DNA of 64,000 bases from Perkinsus olseni (Eukaryota > Perkinsozoa > Perkinsida > Perkinsidae): contig JABANP010000005.1 of assembly GCA_013115135.1 (NCBI GenBank), positions 62,001 to 126,000 of the forward strand, given 5' to 3'. The first letter of the stretch is position 1, and each line of letters opens with the position of its first letter. The translations under genes and the position numbers were made by a program. The notes under the pieces were generated by a model. It did not search any database, had not been told where the DNA came from, and saw only the letters and a list, made by a program, of their open reading frames with translations. Shown piece by piece: positions 56,952 through 64,000 of the stretch.

Positions 56952-57757
56952 TCACCCGTCGCTATCGTCGCTCGACTTCACTGCTAATGCAGTCCTTTCA
57001 ATCCTGAAGGGCTCCCCCCATTCTCCTCCGTTCACGACTTTGCTATTGATCGAACTATATCCATTCTATACTCCTTGTTCAGTAGCCGTCTGTCTCTGGT
57101 AGGTGCCATGGGACCACATAAATTAGATTTCGTCACGGGAGAAGTGTGGGCCACCAAGGCAGCCGCGTAGGATACACGGACACCCGGTGCCGCGAGTATG
57201 GACTCGAATGCTCAGGTTCAGCAGTGGAGCTGGCGCTAGTTTCCAAAGATGCCTGTCAGTGCCTCAAACCCCACAGGCTCCTCCAGTCTCGCAAACGTAA
57301 GGCTGCCGTGTATGAGCCGCTCTCAACGGCAGGGTAATGCTACTGTAGCTACGAGAGTAGAGGAGCTGTCACATACGGCGATGGATTGCGGCAATCCGAG
57401 GTTGGCCTGGTTGAGGGCGTACGGTACGTCCTCCGGCCAGCGTCCTATGATCCACCGGTTATCCCCGAGGCTATGCGGCATTATTCAGAACGTGAATGGT
57501 AGGCTGGTTGGTTACGCTCTTATCCCATTCTCTTTAACGTGTAGGAATTCGTCCACGACCAATGGCCGGGAAGAAGAGGGTTTACAGACAGTGTTAGGGG
57601 TGCTTAGCAGTCCGCGAGGAGGGAGGAAAAAGCAGGAAGGGAACACAGCAAGTCAGGACCCATTGATTGGCCTACGTGAAACCAAACGCTGGATGGCGCA
57701 GAGTGCTGGGACCGTAACGGAAGCAAAATTCGAATAGACGAATGTGGCGATGAGCGG
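56952..57757 (+). CDS. Unassigned exon-like frames
   Basis: Frames at 56941-57070 (LLLIELYPFYTPCS) and 57249-57737 (NPRLAWLRAYGTSSG) are open on the plus strand. They may be 5' exons of the TPR gene that follows. No motif is recognised. Confidence 0.25.
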
Positions 57758-60401
57758 ATGAGGATTACGACGATTCCAGGCGCTCGAAAAACAGATTGGG
57801 TCGCTCGCCTCGGGAATCGATCCCTATCGAGCAGCAGCGCATTGCCTGGGGGTTCTGTGGCCAGATGCGTGTCTTTAGATGGCATGTCGGCAGCGGGGCT
57901 GGGTTTCCACCGTCTATTAGAAGCTCTGTCGCTGGAGGACCACGAGGAGGAGTCGCTTCATAGTATCCGAGGTGATGGGCATCGTCTCGCTCAGTAGGCC
58001 AAGGTATCTGCCCTCATCAGGAGTTGGATCGCCTACTCTGGACGAGCAACCTGCCGGAGCGAACGCCAGGGGGGAACATCAGCCAGATGAGAGCACGAAA
58101 CCCGGGGTACGATGGTATTCCTGAGTGTGTCGGCAGCGGCACTCAACCTAGCAGGTACCTCCCCGGTTGAGCTTCTGGCTATGCGATTTTCTTGCTGATA
58201 ACCCGAACCTGGCCCAGCTGTTGGGATGCAGGGACAATTTGCTACTGCCATCGAAAGCTCAAACGCGGCATTCCCGTCAGCTCAGCCGATCACTTCTCTA
58301 CCAAAAAGTAGGAACCACTGGAATCGGCTCCTGGCCGCTATGTGAACTCAGGCATGTGATGATCTGGGAATCTCCTCGCGCTTCGGCGATGATCATGACT
58401 CCAAGGGGCGTCGGGTGCAGCTGCATGCTATCGACATAGCTTTTACGAGGTTCGTAGATCTCTCGACATGAACATTTACTTGTTGTTTTGCGTTCCTCCG
58501 CCGTCACGGCCTATTGTGTCCTTGTGTTCTACCATACTGGGAGGCCACGGTAGCTTCGAAGGTTTCTGCTTCATGACGGTATCCTATGAGCAAGTCGACA
58601 ACACTTCTGGCGATAATCGAAAGGAAGGGGATGTTGAAGCTGCGTCAACCACTGAGCGACATATCTTTGAATCCGTACTCTACCTGTAGATGGGCCCTGG
58701 CTGTGATGGTAGTGATGGCCATAGGTCCTCGACTGCATCCTGACGGAGTTCCCTTCTTCTGCACAGGAGGAGCTCCTGACGGTAGTAGCTGCATGATAGC
58801 ATCGGGTGGTCTGTAGAGTCACAGCGGGCAGATACGCAGCAATCTCGACAGGCTCTTCACGGAGCTGCCCAATCGATCAGTGATGATGGAGCTGCTGGAG
58901 GCAGAGGACACTCGCGAGCTGAGGAGGGTGATGCTGCTAGTTGAACTCCTCAGACCACCCCACTCTGTTCTGAGATACTGTTCCATCCTGTGGTGGAGGA
59001 AGATATTCCACGTTACATGAAGGCCATCCACAAAGCCACTGTACAGGAGTTGGGTGGTCATGGGACTAAGGCGACGAAGAAACTCCAACATCATCTCATC
59101 TGTCTTCTTTATCTGTGGCACAGTCGCTCGCCTAGGGTCTGCAGAGCTGCCGCGGAATCTGAGAAGGGCATGCTGGCTTTGGTACGCGCAGGTATCCTCA
59201 TCCGTAATACACCACCCTCCCTCGAGGTGGAGCTTTTCGGCGATGCCAATGTCTTCTTGGCTGGGCAAGCGATTGATACATTTCGTCGAATAGTGACGGC
59301 TCCCATGGTCGATTTCCCTACGACAAGTATTTGGGATCGTGATGCATGCCCCGGAGTGCACCACTTGGTGTTGAAGCGTGTCTTCCTGAGTCCAGCGCTT
59401 TGGGCCAGATTTCATAAGCTTACAAAAGGAGAAGACGCGTGAGGCTGCGAGCATCTCACTGTTCCTGCTGCAGTACGAGATAGGCTCTCAGATATCCCAA
59501 CGAGCGAGCTGGATATGCCCAGCTGCTCGCCTTCTGTCTAGAATACCTGTCCAAGTGCTGGGCCGATGGCAGCAGCAGTGTACAACCGCGTCTTGCTATT
59601 GGGAAGAGGCTAGATCGGATCCTCTCTGAGCTTGAGGGTGAGGAGTACTGTCCACAATGTCGCTTATGTTTCCGCATCGTAGCGTCCGATCCGGACATTC
59701 ACCGTGCCTTCGAGGAGAGCATTACCGAGGCCTATCCTGTGGGACCTGACAATCGTTCCCCGCCTGAGGTGCTGAAGGACCAGTTGTTGGACGAGGAACA
59801 GGTGCAGTGGTGCAAGAAGTCGATATTGAGGGATACAACAGAGGCAGAGAGGAACGCGGGAAGGGCGGCTGAGTTGCGGGATCTAGGAAACTGTATGACT
59901 AGAGCTAAAAAGTAACAACCTGTGCATTGCTGCGATCGGCTAGCTTCACTTGGATTACCCAAGGTGGATAGGTATGAGCACGCGTTATCGTGCTACGAGT
60001 ATTCTCTCCAGTGGAACAACAGCGAACCACTCACGTACTCTAACATGGCCCTCTGCAACCTGAAGCTGAGCAGATGGGCAGATGCAGTATCGGCTGCAGA
60101 TTCGGCTATCGTGGGATGCTCAGCTGCCTCGCACAAGGGTAACGCTGGAATCGCTTCTTAGGCGAGAGATGATACCCTTGTGAAGGCCTGGTATCGGAAG
60201 AGCGTAGCGTTGTTCAAGATGCTGTCATCACTCGATGAAGGCGGAGAGAGGGAGAGCCTTCAGTACGAACGTGTAGTCAACGACACACCATCATCCCTGT
60301 CTTATCTCAGGGAGTCCCTTCGTCTTGCTGTGAGCAAAGCTCGCGACTTGGGCTGCGAGGAATCCTTGCTCGCAGACCTCCGCATTCAGAGATTGTCATG
60401 A
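57758..60401 (+). CDS. TPR-containing protein with helical N-terminal region, multi-exon
   Basis: The C-terminal part carries tetratricopeptide repeats: LRDLGNCMTRAKK joins, across an intron at about 59911-59970, YEHALSCYEYSLQWNNSEPL and TYSNMALCNLKLSRWADAVS. A 51-nt intron (about 60111-60161) then leads to KAWYRKSVAL. The pattern (G/N, A/L, Y, A) fits three TPR units of the co-chaperone-like type. The N-terminal 600 residues are helical, with segments such as MMELLEAEDTRELRRVMLLV and LFGDANVFLAGQAIDTFRRI, possibly ARM/HEAT-like. The stop is TGA 60399-60401. TPR proteins usually mediate protein-protein contacts; the partner is unknown. The start is uncertain. Confidence 0.55.
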
Positions 60402-60640
60402 TAATAGTGGTTTATCTGTCGTTTCCCGGAACTCTGCCGCTTTGGCTGTTAATGATGGTCGGGCCTCAAGTGTTCTCTATCAGCGCTTACGCTAGTTGTA
60501 CGATCATCTGCTGTGTCATCCACCTACGCCGACTACCTGATGACCGAGTTCCCAAGATCGGGACCCAATCACGAGACCAATGGAGTTCGCCAACGTGAGC
60601 CAACCTTGACTCTCCTTACCAACCAAAATCTATTCCTCCG

Positions 60641-62734
60641 ATGGCAGGTTTGAGTGGGGAAGATACTGAACAAATGTTGTTGAGTAAACAAGTCACCCTA
60701 TCTAAGAAAGGCCACAGTAATGCATTCCCCTGGCTGAGTGCGAGGCCATGGAGGACCCGTGAAGACTTTGAGGCCTTCGTTAGTAATGACACCACTGCAC
60801 TAGCGCTCCGTAGGCTCTCTGTTCTCGCAGGCTCAAGCGTTGACGTCTTCAAAGGCTGGTTTATCATCTTTATGCTCGTGGAGCACACAAGATCATCCTT
60901 TCACGTTGGCATGGATATGACTCACTGGCCCATCATGCACGTCTTTTCTAAGGTTATAGCGGCCTGCAGCGTGTCCTGTTCGAGTATGGTGCTCCTGTGT
61001 GTTGTCAGGCCGCCTGCGCCCTCGACATGACGTGCTTCTCTACAGCTTATGGCTTCATGTGTTACAGGAGCTACTTCGTGAACACCAAGAACCGACCGCT
61101 CTCCACTACCCTCACCAGGGTTTTCCGGTAATCCCGCTCCTGCACTCCCCTCTCCCAGGAGTTGCCATTGTGTCTGCTGCAGATCGGTCAGCCTCGTCCT
61201 CTTGGCGTTGATATTCATGAACATCACATTCAGCCTTTCGGTGGTTGATCATATGCCAGCTATGAGGGAGACTCTGGAGTTGATAACGGTACTGAGCCAA
61301 GCTGTATAGGGGAACGGTCCAGAAGCGTCCTCGGCTCAGCTCTCTACTGTCTACTGGGATTTCCTGGCTGCCTTCCCGCTGGAGCTCCTCATGGGCTTTC
61401 TGTCTACCAAGCCCATTATTGAGTTCTCCATGTAAGAAGTCTACCTATGACTGTCGTAACTTTCGAAGACCGACTCGCTTACTTTCAGGCGTTACCGTCA
61501 CAAGAGGCCTATAGCACGGTTGGTGCTTTTTGCATTCCTCCTGGGTTGGCCATTGGTATTAAGCACTTACAACTTGACACAATGCCAGACTCTTGGAGAA
61601 CGGTAGCATTAACAGCCGAATACCCTTTCCAGCTCTCTCCGCCATTGACAGGTATCTGAGCCTGTTCGTTGGTTGCCGTCCTTTGGTATTCCGAGCAACA
61701 AGATTCCCAGCTGTACCGTATATGTTCTTCTTCAATTTCGGCTGCATTGTTAGCCAGTTGCTCTTGGAGTGCTCAGAAGGCTTCCCTCGAGGTGAGGAAG
61801 TGATCCATCAATGTGGTGTCATTCATCCTGTTTGCAGCCTCGGACACACTTCGCCGTTCTCACCTCCCAAGCTCCCAGGCCCTGAACGATCTGAGCGAGG
61901 CCTCAACCCCATCTCAGTTGGACGGCGAAAGCGGTCTTCCGGAACCCGCCACTTCTGGCACTTACCGACAAGACAACTTCCTCCCATATTTGGCCGCTTT
62001 TGTGCTCCTGTTGCTGGTAAAACCACGTCCATTGCTGCTAGACTCACCGACTACTCCTAGGTGGAGCTGGTCTACTTAACCCCCTAGCCAAGAATCCTCA
62101 AGTTACTTGGGAGTATCTCGACTGGAACGGTTACGTGAGGTTCCCAATGTGAGTAGTTCAACTACGAGCCCCGCCTACGGACGTCTTGTTTGCAACTTCT
62201 TTCAGGAACTACAAGGTCATTCTGGCATGGGGTGTCCTCTCCCACTCAGTTCTCATATTCTCCATGATTGTCGTTGCCTTCATGAAGGACGTTCCTGCTG
62301 TAATAATTTGCGCCCTGGGATTCTCTACCCTCGTCTTGTAGGCCTCCCACGTTATCGACTTCCTTGAGCATTGCGGCGCCAATGTTCTCCTATACCTGGT
62401 CATCAATTCCTTCATCATACACGTAGTAGAGTATGTATTCAAGAGGCAGGAGAAGGATCCTCATCATTTTCAGGGTATCTTCCACAATCACTGGGTCGCA
62501 AGCGGCAGAGCAGAGGATGAAGGTAGTAATCATCATTCGATATATTGCGATGACGTTGATGGCACCTCAGAAGCACCGGACAGCTCAGTTTACTCCAATT
62601 TCACCTGGGAGATGATCGTGCTGGCCTTTGCAGCTGGTACGCGAGTTAACAGCTGTCTTATGCTGTCTCCGGCATCCGCATACAGGTACGATCGGCGCTA
62701 CGAAGTTCGTTCACTACCTCGCGAGGAGTGGTAG
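60641..62734 (+). CDS. Multi-pass membrane protein, acyltransferase-like, multi-exon
   Basis: The first exon ends in SSVDVFKGWFIIFMLVEHTR, an N-terminal Asp-Phe-Gly helix as seen in membrane acyltransferase families (RL..DVFRG..I..M...H). The next exon has MTCFSTAYGFMCYRSYF. Then come hydrophobic segments SLVLLALIFMNITFSLSV, FPAVPYMFFFNFGCIVSQL, VILAWGVLSHSVLIFSMIVV and NVLLYLVINSFIIHVVEYVF. About ten membrane helices are visible. The last exon, after an intron ending at about 62683, is short and basic, with a stop at about 62732-62734. The family is not firmly recognised, and substrate and membrane location are unknown. Confidence 0.42.
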
Positions 62735-63097
62735 GAAGTAGAGTGTACGTGACACGCAGAAAGGGGTTTCTACCCCCAATCGCCATCTTGTTAAACCGCT
62801 GTTTTCATGATCTCCCTTTACGGATAAGTTGTTACATGAAAGAGCGACCGGTTGTGTCCTAAGTTACCATAATTACATTACTGAACAAAACTAGTCGAAC
62901 TCATTTCCGAAACAATGTTTCGTAACAGGCACGAGTGAATACACCATCACGAAAATAAGTAATGCTTTTATGTACTACGCTACTAAGTGTGGGAATGTCG
63001 CGAAGCGAGGAAATCCTGCGACGTCATCGCTGTTCAAAAAGCCTAGAAACAGTGTAAATATCATAAGCGGCTAGAAATGGGTATCGCCGTTAGATGT
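62735..63097. other. Intergenic region between convergent genes
   Basis: No gene is seen. A short inverted repeat (GGGGTTTCTACCCCC at about 62763-62777) could form a small hairpin. Both 3' UTRs probably lie here. Confidence 0.4.
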
Positions 63098-64000
63098 CTA
63101 GTTGCGGTGCTCCATCATAGCGTTCTTTCCGATCTGCACAGCAGCCTGGTTTAGCTTAGTAAGCTGACGGCAAGGATGCATGAACTGGCTGATAGCGAAG
63201 GCGATGAGGAGATCCTGAGAGGGTAACGATAAGAGGAGAGCCACGCGCTATTGGAGTGCAAACTCACGTGTCCGGGGTTGCCTTCAAGATCCGTCGTGTT
63301 AACAATGACCTCATCGGCACCATCATTCTCCTTATACTCGACATCGAACATACCCTCAACCTTCCATTTGCGGTCCCAATGCTCCCAGTTGCCTTTCTCG
63401 ACACTGACGTCGTAGTCTTTACCGTCGATCGACTAAAGGAAAGCAATAAAAAGCTTGACATTGTGATGCCGCATCAATGGACTTACCAGTGTATAATTGA
63501 CGTCCTTAACCTTAGCGGTAGCATCCCAGTCCTCATCGTTGTCCTTGTTCTTCTCCTCGTCAACCTCGACCTCACACTTAGAGATACCCTTCATTTGCAA
63601 GCCGATGGTGGCGAACTCTCGGCCATCCTCGTCCGAGAACTTGGCAGAACGCTTGATCTTCCAACGCAGCTTCACCTTCAACTCACTCTCATCGAAGTCG
63701 AACATAGAGTCCTTCGACTCATCGCTGAAAGACACACCGAAGTGCTACGCAAGACGCTGGTCGATCCACACAACCGAATTACCTCTTCGAGTCATCAGAG
63801 CCATCCCAGTCGACGTCCTTAGCACAAACGACGTTCTCTACACCAATTTCGCACTTACCGAGCACCTGAAGGAGTTCGATATTGAACGAAATAACGACAG
63901 TAGTCCTGATAAATTACATGTTCACGCTCCTTGTTAACAAGGGAGAAATTGGGGGTAGGATCACTGAAGTCGCTGTCCGACTTTATCAAAAGCCAGTGTT
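63098..64000 (-). CDS. Unidentified acidic, repeat-containing protein (5' part beyond window), multi-exon
   Basis: Minus-strand exons encode a Lys/Asp/Glu-rich protein. Its segments share a common style, such as LGKCEIGVENVVCAKDVDWD (63830), MKGISKCEVEVDEEKNKDND (63560) and a shorter block at 63340. They look like diverged repeats of a beta-rich unit with a conserved Cys-Glu-(I/V)-x-V core. The last exon (63098-63232), after a 54-nt intron (about 63233-63286), gives LLIAFAISQFMHPCRQL and ends at a TAG. I do not recognise the family; it may be lineage-specific. The gene is cut at the right edge. Confidence 0.5.

Noticed and set aside
1..64000. Spliced-leader RNA gene, tRNA or rRNA genes, CRISPR arrays, insertion sequences
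   Set aside because: I looked by eye for a Perkinsus-type spliced leader, cloverleaf-like tRNA elements, regularly spaced repeats and transposase motifs, and found none. A covariance-model search could still find a tRNA.

Overview
The window is nuclear DNA from an intron-rich unicellular eukaryote. It most resembles a Perkinsus-type alveolate (a perkinsozoan relative of dinoflagellates). The grounds are intermediate base composition, tightly packed genes on both strands, and many very short GT-AG introns. The ten I could place exactly run from 46 to 83 nt, most of them 46-56 nt. There are also many CAG/GAT trinucleotide runs and several flagellate-type genes (dynein-2 light intermediate chain, p25-alpha). 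The genus call is inference. No spliced-leader, rRNA or tRNA gene was seen. Because almost every gene is split, single ORFs give only exon fragments. The spans below were rebuilt from conserved motifs and splice phase and are mostly approximate.

Layout. 1-7.5 kb: peptidyl-tRNA hydrolase (-, cut by the window edge), a p25-alpha/TPPP-like protein (+), an unidentified membrane-type gene (-), and eIF2B epsilon (+). 7.6-10.9 kb: two tandem amino-acid transporters sharing a 465-bp nearly identical tract. 11-19.3 kb: mostly minus-strand genes (dynein-2 light intermediate chain, unidentified genes, a Canopy/saposin-like protein) and a repeat-rich gene-poor stretch. 20-26.2 kb (+): RING-H2 protein, S1/P1-type nuclease with a C-terminal membrane segment, and an SPX-EXS phosphate exporter. 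26.7-31.1 kb (-): a synaptojanin-like Sac plus inositol 5-phosphatase protein. 31.5-46.9 kb (+): CmcI/rhamnosyl-O-methyltransferase family protein, CDPF1, ZNF598/Hel2, a TTD14-like P-loop protein, TIPIN/Swi3, DNAJC25 and a cytochrome-b5-reductase-like flavoprotein. 47.5-48.1 kb: a second, broken TIPIN copy. 49.2-54.1 kb (-): a helical-repeat organelle-type protein and an Oxa1 insertase fused to an EF-hand module. 54.2-62.7 kb (+): a cyclin-like protein, unidentified genes, a TPR protein and a multi-pass membrane protein. 63.1 kb to the end (-): an unidentified acidic protein cut by the window edge.

The genes are ordinary housekeeping functions and do not form an operon-like system. Common themes are translation and its quality control (Pth, eIF2B, ZNF598), phosphate and phosphoinositide metabolism (SPX-EXS, synaptojanin), organelle biogenesis (Oxa1, helical-repeat protein), replication-fork protection (TIPIN) and the flagellum or cytoskeleton. 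The most unusual items are the Oxa1-EF-hand fusion, the gene-conversion tract in the transporters, the duplicated and decayed TIPIN, and an apparent +1 frameshift in the reductase.
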